Below the pieces are notes generated by a model that ran no database searches, was not told the origin of the DNA, and saw only the letters and a program-made list of their open reading frames with translations. From Rhododendron vialii (Eukaryota; Streptophyta; Magnoliopsida; Ericales; Ericaceae): DNA of 64,000 nucleotides. The position numbers were made by a program, and so were the translations under genes. Location of the stretch: positions 28,061,501-28,125,500 of the forward strand of contig NC_080569.1 in assembly GCF_030253575.1 (NCBI RefSeq), given 5' to 3'. Positions 32,996-48,385 of the stretch are shown here, piece after piece; positions within the stretch are counted from its first letter, which is position 1; each line of letters starts with the position of its first letter.

Positions 32996-35900
32996 TTACA
33001 GTGCATCTTCCCAGGATAGCAAATCACCGAGGGCTTGAATTAGTGATTCAGGGTGGAAAATTACACCAACTTTTGGGTCATGAATGGAGTCAACAGTTAT
33101 CTGCAAGATACAAATCAGGACACTTTGTCTAGCTGTGCACAAAGAAAAAAAATAAAAAATTTCACCAACATCATGCATGATGCTACGTTAAGGAAAATCT
33201 TAATTTTACAATGTCCACATACTACTCTACTAAATTAGGCAGATACTTAACGAAAAGGAGGACACCAGTGAGCTACTTCATGATCACCACCCTAAGGAAG
33301 TATTTCATCAACATTATGCAACGTTAAGGAAAATGTTTGATTTACAATGTACAGATACTATTCTATTAAATTAGGCAGCTACTTATTGAATAGGAGGACA
33401 CAGATGAGATACTTCATGACCACCACCTGAAGGCTTTCTACATATGAAATACTCTTCTCCAAGGGCTATATTATTTAGATCTCTAACCATTCTCTTAAAG
33501 AAAGTTCATAATCACGGATCTTAATACCGAAAGCACATACTGTTGGCTTTTGCCTCAACGATTGTAGTTTTAATCAAGAGTTAATGAAAAACCGAGGGAA
33601 GAAGTTCCTCCAACAGAGGGGTTGAGAAACTGCTGAAAAACACAGGTGGAGTTGGGGCTTCTGCTTTGCCAGTTTCCTTTTCATTCATTACCAAATAGAG
33701 TAAGAGACCTATCATCCGTACTAAAATGAAGAGCTAGAACTAGAAGTCTAAGCCATTCACTTCACATGATTTATCTATGAACACACATAAATAAACAGCA
33801 TAGGAACTACCATGATTAACAAATTAACATGAGATACATTTATTTTATCACTCCATACTCTGTTGGGACACCTGACATTTCCCCAAAGTATTTGAACACG
33901 AAGACGTCTGCTACTACTTGATGGCAATGTGCTTTGAGTGGCTATGGTACACGCAATTCGTTGTCATAGCAATGGTTGACTTTTTGTCCCATAAAAGTGA
34001 AAGTAGCTTTTCATTCACAAGCTACCCACTATAACTTTCAACAAGACTTAAGAACAAAATTTAAAAAGGGAGAAAACATTGCATTTTAGTCTCATAAAGT
34101 ACACCTAAGTCGTTCTTGTAACATCATCTACATGAATGATTGAAGTACTTGTTAAAGTGAAAGTAGTAGTTATGGCATTTACACTCCATCTATATGTGTG
34201 GCAGATAAATATTTTGAGCTCATACTGTTTAAAGATATTTTCTGCAAGGCACAAAATTTTCAGACTGTTTAAAACTTGTTTCGTTGTATCACACTTTACA
34301 GTCAGTTCATACTATATACTTGGTTGTATGGAGTAATGAACACAACTAAAAAAACGTGGATTTTATTTGCCCCTGTTGCGATTGCGATCTCATGCCCTTC
34401 TACATTGGGATCAAAAGGCTGAACTATGAAACCCATCGTACACCTCAATTCATACAAGTTTGTATAAAGTAATGTTTCTCTATCAAAAGCTACATTTCTT
34501 CACAGCAGGCAAACACATGTTGGTATATTCTCCATCAGATATTCTAAGAGATGGTAAAAAGTATACATACTACGTGAAAGATTCCTTGAGCAGCCAAGCG
34601 GTCAACGTCTACTGGAATGCGACCATCTTTGGGGACCAAAAGCGTGTTGATGTATTGACTTGGCTGCATGGGAAAACGACGACAGTATAAATACAAAAGA
34701 AGTTTCTACAAATACATAAGTCCCACAAAACGATGACTTTCATAACTTAAATATATGGTGTTTTGTATATAAACAAGTAAAAGAGACTGGTCGTATTATT
34801 TCCAAATAAGCCCCATATTTATTGCTGGCCATCCATTTTCAATGTATATGACAATCCATTCTCAATGTATATGACAATCCATTCTAGTTTCATAGAAGTT
34901 AGTTTTTGTTCTTTGACACTAATCCAGACAAGTTCAGTATCAAGGTTCAGAAGTTCCCAGGTTGGAGTGAAGACCAGAGTACGGGCAGGAATGTTTCAGA
35001 AGCTGATCCAGAGTACATTGGTTGACTGCTCAAGCAAGCAGTTAGCCGCTCGAGCGACCTTTCGACATACTCTATATCTCAGTGTTGTGTCAAGGCACTG
35101 CAGACTGAAAAAGCCTAAAAACAAAGAAATCGGTTGGACCACTCAAGCGACCTATGTTTTTTACAAATTGTCCATAACTAGGACGACACACGTTCATAAC
35201 CTACAATCTAAGCAGCCACAGAATTCTGAAGAGCGAAATACCTCGTGGGATCTATAGATTGAATTGTTGAGAGATTTGATGAGATTTTGAGATCTATGTG
35301 CCTAAATAGCTTCTCTCAAGTTTGATTTTTCATAATCAACAACTCAAGAAGCCCTTTGATGCAGTTCAAAGGCATTGGAGGTTGATCTAGGAGGATTCCT
35401 GTGAAGAGATCAAAGGTTTGAGGACTCAAATTTAAGAGAAGATAACACTGGAAGCAAGTTCACATGGATTCAATGGAAAGGATCTTAGCCAAGATGGAGA
35501 GTTCATATAGTTGGTTGTAGAAGAATTGTCTGTATCCGCTACTCGTTTGTGCCTCCAGTGATTTTTCCTCACTTTGTGGTTTTTCATGAATATCTGTGTT
35601 ATGCTTGCTTGGTTATTCTTTTCAACTCCGGTCTTGCTTAATCACAAAGATTAGATTAAGTAGTTTTAACTAACCGCTTTAGATATAATTATCTAGCTAA
35701 TAATGGTCGTTGCGTATCAAAGTAGAAGCAAATCATAAAAGGCGATCTTTCCTGTTTATCGATTGGTATCAGAGCCAGGCTGCTCACATTTTTCAAATGA
35801 TTTTCAAAATTCGAGTCCCTGATTTGCTATTATGGAGATTGCCCGAAGAAGGAACTTATGTTTCTTGACCACCACTTTAAATGGTTTGGTATGCAAGTAT

Positions 35901-38900
35901 GAGAGCTTATCTCAAAGCCCTTGGCCCCTTGGTGAATGGTTATAGGGAGCCTAAAATGACTGTTGATGGTGTAAGCCAACAAGTAAGTTTTATGCGCCAT
36001 TGACCGCGCCAACTATGCAGTGAACAGTAGGACCTATGTTTCTAGTTCTACCAAAAAGCTTGCGATTTCAAGTTTTCTGGTGGAAGAAATGGAATATTTT
36101 CGTGAAGGGAGTCAAAGCTGCCAGCACATTTCTAAGAGGTGCCTTTAGGATTCCTTTTGCTTTCTTTCTTTTTTTCCCCTTTTCAATAGTGTCCTTGGAA
36201 ACTCTTCAGCTGAATTTACAAGTATTTCGGTCATTTTTTTAGTTCGAAGTCTTTGTTTTCATTAACTACTAGTCTTGACAATGTAAGTTTCTCCTACCTA
36301 TGCTTGGAGGGATGTTCCAAGACAAGTCATGTATATCTTTTGATCATCAATGAACTTTGATAGAATGAATTTGGAGTGTAACAGCCTAAGAGGCACGGAT
36401 ATGAGACGATATCAACACGGAAATACGTGATTTCTTTAAAAAGTAAGACACAGACACATTATGGATACGTTGAGTTAAGTAAATACAAATTTATGGTTAT
36501 GCCTATACATTCACATAAGTTTAATTCCCAAGTTAAAAAATTCATATGATACATTAAGGTATGAAGAATCTACATGGTCACCGACTCACGGGACTCCAGA
36601 AATCCATAAAAATAAATAGAAGCATGAGCATAGCTACCAAATGCTACTCATGATAGTGCTTTACTTATTAAATCATATGCTTTATCTCATATGAGTTTAC
36701 GTAGCATGTAATTTGTACAATGTGATGATATTTTCCAACTTGTATAAGAAAGTTATAATTCAATTTCTAATATTTCACTCATTCACAAGTTTCTAAGGAG
36801 TGTCGATCGCGTACTAGATCATTCGTTTCTTAGTCATGGACCCCTAACAAGTGTTGGACACGTTGCAAAAAAAGTGCCAGACATGTGTCGAAATTAAGAT
36901 TTTTGCATCTTAAATATGGACACAAAAAAGAGTATTGGACACTGTCTGAGAAGTGTCGGTGTCCGACGCTTGTCGGACAGACACGTAACCTTCTCTGAAG
37001 TGTCCGTGCTCCCAGGTAACAGCCTTTGGCTTATTGAGGAGGATAGTTTCATCTTGTGTTTTACTGGATTTCCAATAGGGCGAGTTCACTCTGCATCTCT
37101 TTCATGGGTTCCATACGAGTGGTGAACTCATCCCTTTTGCTTCGAATATTTTGTTGTTTCTTTTTTCCCTCCTCTGAAAATCCAGTATCAAATTCTTAAT
37201 ATAGATGAGTCAGTAACCAAAGAGCTCAATCAACAAAACCATTGCTAATAAACGCTGCAACTTTACCTGTTTATAAGTTAACAAGTAAACTTCAACGAAA
37301 GTACAAAAACAAATGCAAGTTGCCTTTGTTTCCACATCATCAACTTAATTGTACCTGACACAAAAAGGGTTATTAACTACGTCAATCTAACTATTTACCT
37401 GGTTTTTAAGACAATTATGAGGCCCTCCATAAGTACGATTTAAAGCATCTGTAATAGCAGTTACAAAGCAAGAAGCAGAAAAGCCACAGGTCTCTCTGTC
37501 ATCCGTACCATTCAACAGAAGTACCTACAATTGAAGTAAATTCATAAAGAGAACACCACAACGTCGACAAGCCAGCATTTTTACAGCCATTTCAGGTGTT
37601 TGTAGCTACAACCTTGTGAAATAATTAGTGCTGTCCAAGTATCAAAGTAAGGGCCTCAAAATTGTCAGAAAAATCAATCATGAAGGAGTTAGCTTCTTCA
37701 TGTTCAAGAACTAATAGATAAGTCTACAGCAAATCAAACAGATCTTTTCCACTAAAACAGCACATACCTAAAAACATGGTAGAAGATTACCTTTGGGCAA
37801 GACCGTGACGAGATACTCTCCCCCATGCCAAGTAAAACCTAAGCATTGAGCATAGTTTAAAAGGATAAAATAAAGTACCGTTAAGAGTTTTTCTGGGTTT
37901 CTCATAAGGATTTTGATATTCGCGCTCCACTTTGTTCATGAAGTTACTAGTAACTTCACGTTAAAAGTGGAGCGCCATCAGTAAAAAGTGGAGCGCAAAA
38001 ATCAATTTCCTTCTCATAAATAACAAACCAGTAATTATAAACTGTTTGGTAGCAAGCAGAAAACAAAAGATAGAGGACAATAACCATTAAGGGATCAAAA
38101 TAAGGCAGGAAAATGAGATCCATGATCATGGTTATTTTCAAATTTTAGGTTCTTAAATCAGATCAGTTATGCCAAACAAAATCAGTGGCAATATAATATG
38201 AACCCAGAAAAAATAGGGAAATCCCTCTTTTATTAAGGACTCCCAAGCATTTTTGCCGGGCATACTGAGTTGATAAATTGGTAAAGGAACTATTAGGTTC
38301 GTAGTGTTACCAGCGATGGGCAGATTGAAGTAAAAAGGGACCCCATTGCATAAATGACGCTGTCAACAGTGCTCAACTGGTCCAGGACAGTGGGGTTTAC
38401 ACTGGGAAAAACCTATTCAACAGAAGCCACAGAGGTTATTTAGAACAGCAGATAAAAGGAATCACAGATGTACTAACACGTAATTTTATATCCATGCATT
38501 AGCAGAATATGCCAACTAAATAGCATGGTAAGGAACAGTGCAGTAGCATAGCACTATAGCTTTTACCCGCGGGGAATAAAAGTCTTAATTTCTGAACATG
38601 AACTCCAAAGAAAATAAGGAGTACGTAAAGTATGTCCAACAAAAAGCTGACAAACGTGAAACAAAGGACAACCATCTTTAAGGAAAAATTTACCACGCCA
38701 CTAGCCATTGTTGGTTCGTCAAACTCCAGTTGCCTGGACTGAGGCCATCATAACAAATACAGGAGTCTTTTTGCTCACTATATACATCAGAACTAGAGGA
38801 ATGGGAGTATGAGTTGCCTTATCTTGCTGGTTGCAGTGGACTTGTGTTTGCAGCGGACTTGTGTTTGTCACACTAGTGATTGATAGAAATGTATGTCGAA

Positions 38901-41900
38901 ATTCATTCACACATATGTACATATTTTATTGGCAACTCTGTGTATCAAGATTTAATAAAAACGAAAAGCACAAAGTAAAAATAAATTTCAATGGTAAATG
39001 AAAACCATCACAGTGAGAGATATTTCATTGCTTATTATTTGAAAGAAAAGGTTAAGCATTATGGGCTGTAAAATTATGACATACTTTGTCAGAGAAAGGG
39101 GAAAAAGATGATAACTTTGAACTTTAACATCTAACTTTCATGGAACTCATATCCAATATAAAAGTGGAGACTTGGAGCTGATAAATACCGATCATGTTAT
39201 TGATATGCCAATCATCCAAAAGGAAATGCAACAATAATATCATTTGCAAGTCATAGGGCATCTGAATGGCACCAAACTAAAATTTTGCAAAACTTGTCTT
39301 TGCTTTTTAGTTCTCAATTGCAAGACTGCGAAATTGACAATAGTGGCTTCAAAAACATGGGCGTTTGTAGCAGAATACTGACTGAGACATGTATACAAGT
39401 GTATTTCTTGTTTGACAAGCGGTAGTACCCATGCACTTGCATGTTGTACTGTTGATGGTACACCCAACAAGCATGTGATGTACAATTCACGTCACGATAG
39501 GATGATAATACCGATACAAAACGTCTGTTCTATAAATGGTACAGCCAACAAGCACGTGATGTACTATTCACCTCGTGCAATAGATTGCTGCCCTCGCTTG
39601 ACATGTAGAACACCCGCTTTATTCTTGAAGGAAGTGCTGGAGTTGAAGAGCTTACCTACAGATGAAAGTCAGTAGTTAAATTAATAAGAAAAGTGGAATA
39701 CAGATATGCTGAAAATTGAAACAGTGAAAAGAAAAAAAAAATTCCAACCAATGAGGTCTGTATACATCCCTTGGTTTCAAATTACTCAACAAGTGATAAT
39801 TCTGGGGAATATCATATGATCCAGCTTACCATGGCTGAAGTTTATAGAGGAAGAATTTGGATTTCAGCCCTTACTTCCAAATTACTCAATAAGTTATTCT
39901 AACTTCTTAAGGCATAGAAAACCGATTCCAATGAATTTAATCGCTGCCATACAATCCATCATGATTACTGGCATGCACCACCACAACAAGAGGAACTAAG
40001 ATTAGTCAACTCTTGAAGACTTTCACAACCAAAATAGCCCTTGCTATATTACGGTGTTTCTAAAGTCTTCAAAAGCAATTGCCTAGGGAGTGCTTTTCAT
40101 TCTTTGATCCCTGCAACGACAATTTATGCCAGCTCAGTAGTTGTACTGTTGCAGGAAGTCATGTAATTGAATTTTTTATGAGGCATTTTACAGGTGTACC
40201 GCCCGTAGTAAGAATGAGTTAGCAGCAGGAGCTTGATTTGGATCTATCATCATTATATTCCCACATCCAACCCTCTAACTAGCGCCCACACCAACGTATA
40301 TATGGATGCATCCAGTATGAGTATGCAGCAAGGTGAGCTTAATTTCTCATCCGCAAGTATTCTTAGCTATAATGTTTCTACAATTTTGCAATCTACCAAG
40401 AAATGTGAGCTCGCAACATAATGGTATTAGCATGAAAAAAATGGTGCACACTACATCATCATGTGATAATAGAGGTACCTTATTTATAGGTTCCATGGAT
40501 CCGTTGGATGGATGAGATATTTCATTCTGACCTCGTATGACGGTACCATCCTGTAGATAGTTACACCAAAGAAAATGTCAATTGTAAAGAGAATGTGAAT
40601 TGTAAAGATAACTAAGTAAAACTCCCACTCAAACTAGCCAAGGATAGGTCAAAACTATATAGGACAGGCTTGTAGCTAATGTAGATAGTTTCTGTCCATA
40701 TTGAACACGTTAGCTGCAGCATTCAGACATTTTATTGGGGGAGGGAAAAAAAAGAAGAAGAAGGTAGTATTGTTTATAACTTTACAGTCTTTACTTCATA
40801 GTTCATAGCATATATAGAAGAAAAACTTAGCAAGAATGAAAAAAAAAAAAGATAAGAGGAAAGGATCCAAACGTGCACCATTATCTGTTAAGACTCAAGC
40901 AAAACACAAACATACACGTGAAAAACCTCTTTATCATTTTGTTTTCTCATAAGCTAGCAGCATTTACATAATGTCTCGTCCTAAATTAAATACTGAACTC
41001 GGGACTTCCGCTCATGCCAAGTTGAGCTGATATAGCATATCTACCACTTTTTCATTTGCGGTTTCCCTTCTTTCATGACCTCTCACTGTCCCATCATGTA
41101 TGCTACCCCTTCTCTCTCCCCCAAACCTCCCCTCCTAAAAAAAAATCAAAAGAACTCTTGTCACATGTATGCTGTCCTCTTTTTGCAGGTGGCACCATGG
41201 CTTGCATTTCATTCAATTCTTTCCAACAAACTTAGAAAGCATATTTTATAATTTCAGGAAAATATGAATAAAGATCTAAGACAACTAGTAAACACCTTTT
41301 AAGCTGCCAAAAAGGAATTATATCGAAACATATTTAATTATCCAGTGTGTCCCAGTATCCTAGAAATGAAAATTCGAGGAACCTGATAATTAGACACAAT
41401 CCCGCACCGATATTCATGCCCGAGTCCACGTAACAAAATATCCCATTAAGGTTGTAGGCTTCCACTAAAAATCGAAATGGCACGCATGTTAATATCGTAT
41501 TTGATGACTCACATTTTGGGACATGGTTAAATTTGTAAAAACATGCATATCATATCACAATTCACTGCAATCAAATGCCTCTTCTATATTTCTATTGCAT
41601 GAGGTGAAGTAGCTCAATTGCAAAAATCTCCTTCGACCTAAATGTACTTTTGGACGAGAATAAAGAAATACGGTTGGTTGTGAATCTTACGACCGATTTT
41701 ATGTTTACATTTTCATGACTATTAAAGATTCAATACCTTCAAAGTTTTTGGTTGAAAATCATGTCAGTTCCCCAAGGCTGGTAAGCCTTTCTGAGCCAAA
41801 CACATGCGGCTCAGTCACAGGCAACCTCAAAATCCAATTCAAGCTCCTTTATTTGGGTGATTATGAGGTCAGGGGAACTCTTACCAAGTCAAGCTCAAAC

Positions 41901-44900
41901 TACTTGTTTTAAATCCCGAACCAAGGTCTCAAATAAGAACCTCTATATCAGGCTGTAAGCCATACATTATGAGAGGAAATATGCACATATCTCTAAGATT
42001 AAGATCCAGAAAAAAAGTGGATAATCGTACCCACAATTCACAGCCCAGCGTAAGCCTGTCATTGGTGGATATCACCGGGAGGACCACACTTTCAGCAGGA
42101 ATATCTGAAACGCGTGAAAACAAAAATATTGCAGCATCTAAAGACTGAAAGAATATGCGTGCTCCTGCAAAGAAAAAATTTCCAATGCTGCAAATGTATA
42201 GGTGTTAGTTTACGGCAACCACAACATCCCAGTCAACTTGACAATGAAATATTCTTATCATAAATAGGAGCCATAACTAACAAGGACACTAAACAACAGC
42301 AGAAAACAATTAACAAGAAAAGAAAACAAATACATACACCCAGAACCTCTTTTGAGTCAAACTCAGTAAAGGTTCGAATGAAAGATGACAAGGCACCAGC
42401 AGAAAATAACATAACTACTCACCATATAAATACCAATAGCTTATCTACAGAAGATCAGTTGACATTGTAAAAGCAAAACACTATAAAGGATGGTGGAATA
42501 GCTGATTGAAAGCATTCAAAAAAGGACCAAGGAAAGCCTATATAGGTAAGCATCGCAGGGCATGGTATATTAACGACAATTGTAGCTCTAGCAGCAACAT
42601 GAGTAAGAGTACAAGATTTTTAGGTACGACGAACACACCAGGAATCAACTGAAATCAGAAATATCAAAGGCTGTAAATCGTATATAGCTATTGCTAAAGC
42701 ATCCAACTCAAAACAATTGGCAGTGAAAAGAGAGGCCTCCAAGGTCCATATACTAGTTTAGGAAGTGATAGTTAGCCAATGCATAACAAGCTCTAACATT
42801 TCCCCGCATGTGCATCCCCTTCCTCGGACGTAGAGAGCTAAACAAAGGATCTATAACATAGGAATCATAATGAGATCAGGTGCACTTAAGGGACAAACAG
42901 CGGGGTCATCAATCAAGAGAGTCTTGTCCAAAAGCCTAGATCTGATACCATGTTAAAGCATCCTACTCAAAACCAAAGGCAATGAATGGGAGGTCGCCCA
43001 TATACTACTTTTTGAGGTAATAATTGACCAATGTGGGACAAGCTCTGACGGTTATTAAGGAACCTCTATGCTGGTGTTTATTGCTTAATATTTTTACTTT
43101 CAGCTGAACTTATAAGAGTTATTTATGAGAATGCATTAATTGGCATTGGTTTGGGGATCATTAAAATGTAACCAGCGAGCATTTTGGCAATGTCTCATGG
43201 TGACCACGGTGAGAGCCTAAAATTCTTTCCACCACTATTTAAAATTTCCCCATCTTCCATAAGTAAAAACTAAAACCCATCTTTGACTTTCTTATAAAAA
43301 GCTTTTGTAAGTTTCAGTTGGACCTGACATTACCTTTAGGTCATACCAAATTACAACCACCTTTCTGAAATGCATGCTTCAAAGAAAAAAGAAACCGAGG
43401 TCATATATCAGTGTGATGCCATGATGTGGTAGCCACAGCCTGGTAGGACAAGTCCTGCTCACCTAGGAAACCCTGAGGCTATATTTGGATAAGTTCAACA
43501 GTTTAATGTTTTTCTAGAAATTCTTCAAACAATCCCCAGAATCACGTTTGCTTCCTGCCGTATTAACGGAATTCAGGAACAATACTAGAAATTCTGGAAA
43601 CGGGAGTTCACTGGGGTTGTGAGCCGAGTAACATCGATTGGTTAAAACTTAAGAGAGAGAAAATCCCCAAAAGGAATACAAAAAAACTAAGCTCTAATAT
43701 ATTTTATTCAAGATGATAAAAACTAGCAACATAAGAGACCTTTTCACTATTTATAGACTCAGGGACCCTACTAACACTAGAGGACGGCAGGATGCTATAA
43801 TGACACAAAAACCCTCAATTTTATTGCATCACAAAAGTACATCAAAACTCGCCCTTCCCTTTAGACACCTATAAGTATTCTTACATCTTGCGATCCCCAA
43901 CCTCCCATCTATTCCTCCCTACAAAAACAATTAAAAGCAGTTTTATCAACTTTCTTACGGTTCTTATGGGGGCATATTCCAGTGACATATTGCAGAACTT
44001 TTTGATTCCATCAAGTATAAACCCCAACTGGAAGACATGGTCTCTTTGCACCACAGAAAATCCCACTCCGTTCAGCCTCCCATAACCACCAAATAATGCA
44101 ACAAGCGACCATACGTCGTACAGTAAGCAACTATCAGGAGTTTACTACTTTGATTTAAAGACAATTATATCAACTTCCTTAGACGTGCTTATTAATAATA
44201 AATCAACTTTTTATTTTCCAATACAGAAATTATTGTACAAAATTTTAAAATAACACCTCAAAGATAGAATTCCTCCATGAAGCACCAACACACCTATCTA
44301 GTATTCCTCCATGAAGCACCAACACACCTATCTAGTTGCTTATCAGTGTTGGACTTGTCAGAGACAGATATGGGACACCACATGGTGTATCCAATTACTT
44401 GGACAGTTTTTTAAGCAGGAGACACATCAGGGACACATGTCTCTCAAGTTACATGGCATGGGATAATGTAAGGACCATCTTAGAAAAATAACACTTTATT
44501 TCATAACCTAGAGTATAAAATTCAAAACACAAAGGGTAAAAATTTGCAAATAAAAGTAGTGTTAAGAGTGTTAATTGACCCTGACAAAAATATTAATGAT
44601 ATATATAGAGTGTGAGTACAAGACACACAAGACTAAGTTACCCTCACTCACAAACTCAAAAGTATATAATCTTCTAATAGCCTTCGTCTTAGACTCTTAA
44701 TTACAATTTTCAAATAGTAAAAGGTAAGAATTGCAAATTATAATATCAGTTTTGGGTATATTTAGTACTGTATTTGTTGAATACATATGAATAACTAAAT
44801 ATACACACATATATATAGATCTTTTTCCGATGGTGTCCCTCACCATGTCTGTGTCCACATTTTTTTAGAATTATTGTCTCATGTGAACATATCCACCCCG

Positions 44901-46704
44901 AATCCATGCTTCAAAGTCAGTTTCCTATGGAAAACTTATACTAATCTAAATTAGGCAATGGGAACAATACTTCTACTCATAACTGAAAAGTAGTTAAACA
45001 TAATTCCTAGAAGTTGTAAAAATTGGTTCAAGTGCAGCAAATGGAATCTCATAATCAAACAGAGAAGGAAATAAGTACCTTCCATTGCTGAAACAAAATG
45101 ATTCATTGGAACGACGAAGGATCTGCACACAGAAATTTTGATGGCTTCCCATGTCATGCACTTATCCAACTGGTTCAGAAGAGCTAATAACAAGAGTAAC
45201 AGGATGGAAGTACAGATGAAAAAAGCAGAATTAAAAAAGGAGTGAAGAAGTCACGCTCTTATTACCCTAAGATAGAAGAGAGGAAGAAAAGAGAATCACA
45301 TTGCAACCATAATAGCAGCTAAAGCTTCAGAAGGGTGTAGTACAACAGTCCTAAAATTACAACAGGGGTATCAGAAGGACAAAGAATCCCAAGCCATTTA
45401 ACACTACAACTACGAATCACAAGACAAGAACTAAACTACTAAAATCGCAAGAAAAAATGCATCCACAAGAAATCAGGCAGCCAAGATTTGGGACTTATAG
45501 AAGATAGCGAGAAGAATCTACACACAAAGTCCAACCAAACATCAGAAGGCCCTTCAGTTAGATTCCGAAACTAAAATTTGGAAGTGTGCTTGGCAAAGGC
45601 AGCCTACCCAAACACCGTAGTATGTCCAGATGATGAGATGAAGAAACAGAATATTGGCACGCTAGGTCAATGTATAGGTTAGATTTTAAATGTTTGGATA
45701 ATGAGGTGCAAAGCAAGTATTTTACAGGATGTCTGGAACCTTCTAGAAATAAATAAAGGGCAAAGTACATTTTGACCTCTTATTAATTTTGCTGAAGCCA
45801 TCCATATTCTCACTTTAGTTGAAAGTTCAGGGGGTTGAGAATAGTGTGCTGCAACATTTACTTTTAGTACATTATGAATTGAAAAGACAAACTATCAAGG
45901 GACTGGTGTAAGAAGTAATTTCCAGGACTTCAGAGGATAATCTAACTTAATTCAAACCTCACAGGAGGTTAGTATGAGTTACTAAATGAGAAAACATTAA
46001 ATAAAATGACAAGATATGATGCATCCAAATAGTTAACAATTGGTGATACCAGCAAACCTGATTCTGAAAGTAAGCCAAAAAGGCTCGAATAGTTTCCCTG
46101 TAGGGTTTCGAAACACCGTTCCACAGAAAATGTTCGCCTTCCACTATAGCATACCTGTGGAAAAGAATTTTAATGACTGTCTACCTTGAGCTAAAATAGT
46201 TTGACAAATCATGTCTTGGTTGAAAAACGTTACACCTTGGCCCATTATTTCCATTATTTAAAATGAGGTGCAATCGTCTTAAACCCCTTTGTCCATTTCT
46301 TTAGCAGTAGAATACAACAAAACATACAACCACTAGCTGTTAATAGTCAAAGCAGAAAGGAAACCATATAGCTGCTATATTTTTTACATCCAAATGTAAA
46401 ACTCTTTACTCATTGACGATAAGTACCATACTCCATTAGTCATGAAATGGGGAAAATATGGATAATAGTAAGCCTAGAAGTATGTCACCATCAAAATCAC
46501 ATTCGCAGCTACATACTTTAGTATGCACATGTAATACTTAAGAATCTCAGATACAGCTACGCTGAATAAATAGGACATACAAGTACTTGCTTTGCTCTTT
46601 TCTCCAAACAAGGAGACTATAACTTCATATAGGGGCATGGATAGTGACAAATGACAGTGATTCTGAATCTGCTGGCAAAAACACGAGATATTTTAGGTAC
46701 ATAC

Positions 46705-46755
<51 letters not shown>

Positions 46756-48344
46756 TTTGGTTCAATCTCTATATTCTAATGACTACCGAAATCATGTAGA
46801 GAAACAGAGGCTAAGGAAATTGCTCTATGCTAAGAGATGATGTCAATCAACCTTAGCAGGATATTTATCTTTAATACGTCGGAAGATAATATGTGAACTA
46901 TGGTAAAACTAGGCACGATGAGTAAGCACAACTGGATTTTGCTTCAGACATTCCAAAACCAGAAGCATGGTGACAGTCCATATGATACCAGTGCTGTATC
47001 CAAAACAATATACCACATATTATAGAAAATGATGCCGGAAACGGGTCATCTAAAAGAAGATCTAAGCAAGAGATGTGATCCTACCATTCTGATTTGGCTT
47101 CTTGTGCATCAAGAGGTAAGCGATGACCAAGCAACCTTCGCACAGCAAGCGCCTCAGCTGTGCTCTGGTCAGACAATCTCAAACATCTTGACCTTATGTC
47201 TCCAACAGCCGGACCACCTGAAACATACCCATCCAGTTATCTCCCGACATCCTGGCTAAACAGATACTTAATGTATGTCAATTTTAGAACACAGAGCATA
47301 TTAATGCAACTAAAATGGGGTTCATATATTCATACATGGAGACAACTCTAACGTGGTTTCCGAACTTTTGAGATAAGAAATCCTGCACTGTGCTATCAAG
47401 CTGAACAAATCATACTTAAACTCATTGTCTCAGCATAATAATCACAAAGTAAATACAAAGCAAACACCCTCTCCAAGTGCGGTAAACTAAACATACTGCT
47501 ATCAGAATGTTGTGATACTAAAGAAACCTCAACTGCTAGGTCCAGTTTTCATCTAGCACTTCCCATATGCTCTATTGCTACTGGATGGTATCCGTTTGAA
47601 TGTCGGGGCCACCACAATATGGACAAACAGAAAACAACACGAGGCCATGTACTTGTGGAAACTTACCAAGCACACGAACAATCTCAGCAGTGCTTCCTCC
47701 ATCATCAGAAACAGGGAGAACATGTGCAACCCGAGTAGTTAACTTTTTGAGCTCTTCAACAACACCATTAAAGGCAGTTCCGCCTGTTGCACTATCCAAC
47801 TACTGGATAAATCTCAAAGCATCATAGATCTTCACAAAAAAGCAACAGGAAAAAGAATGCAACGAACTTAACACCATAACCAAAAAGCACTAAAACCATA
47901 AACCCAACGTTCAAAAGTTCTTGTTTTTACCAACAAACGAATAGAAAAATTGATGAAATCAGGGACTTGTTATGGCTATGTGAAGTTAGAGCTATGCTAG
48001 TTTGGAAGTGGAGAACAATCAACAGTATCACCAACTCACCTAGCCACCTTCCTCTTCCCATATTCAAATAGATGAAGCTAATGAGTGCAAAAGATTTCCT
48101 GGGTTCAGCAAGGTCTGTCAAATTTTTATTTGTTGATTATCCAGGCCTTCACAATAGAGATGAAATGTTTCATATTGTACCGGGGAACCTACTCATAGGG
48201 AAGGAAGGGAGGGGGCAGTGTGTTGGTTAGGTAGGACCGTAGGGGGAAAAAGAGAGAATATTTGGACTTTGGAGCACCAGAGAATCCCACTTTTTTCCCC
48301 AAATCAACCGCAGACACTACAGATCGGTAACATACACTTGAGTG

Positions 48345-48385
<41 letters not shown>

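Noticed and set aside
46707..46752. Regularly spaced short repeats that could suggest a CRISPR-like array
   Set aside because: It is a plain AG microsatellite; no unit-spacer structure exists anywhere in the window.
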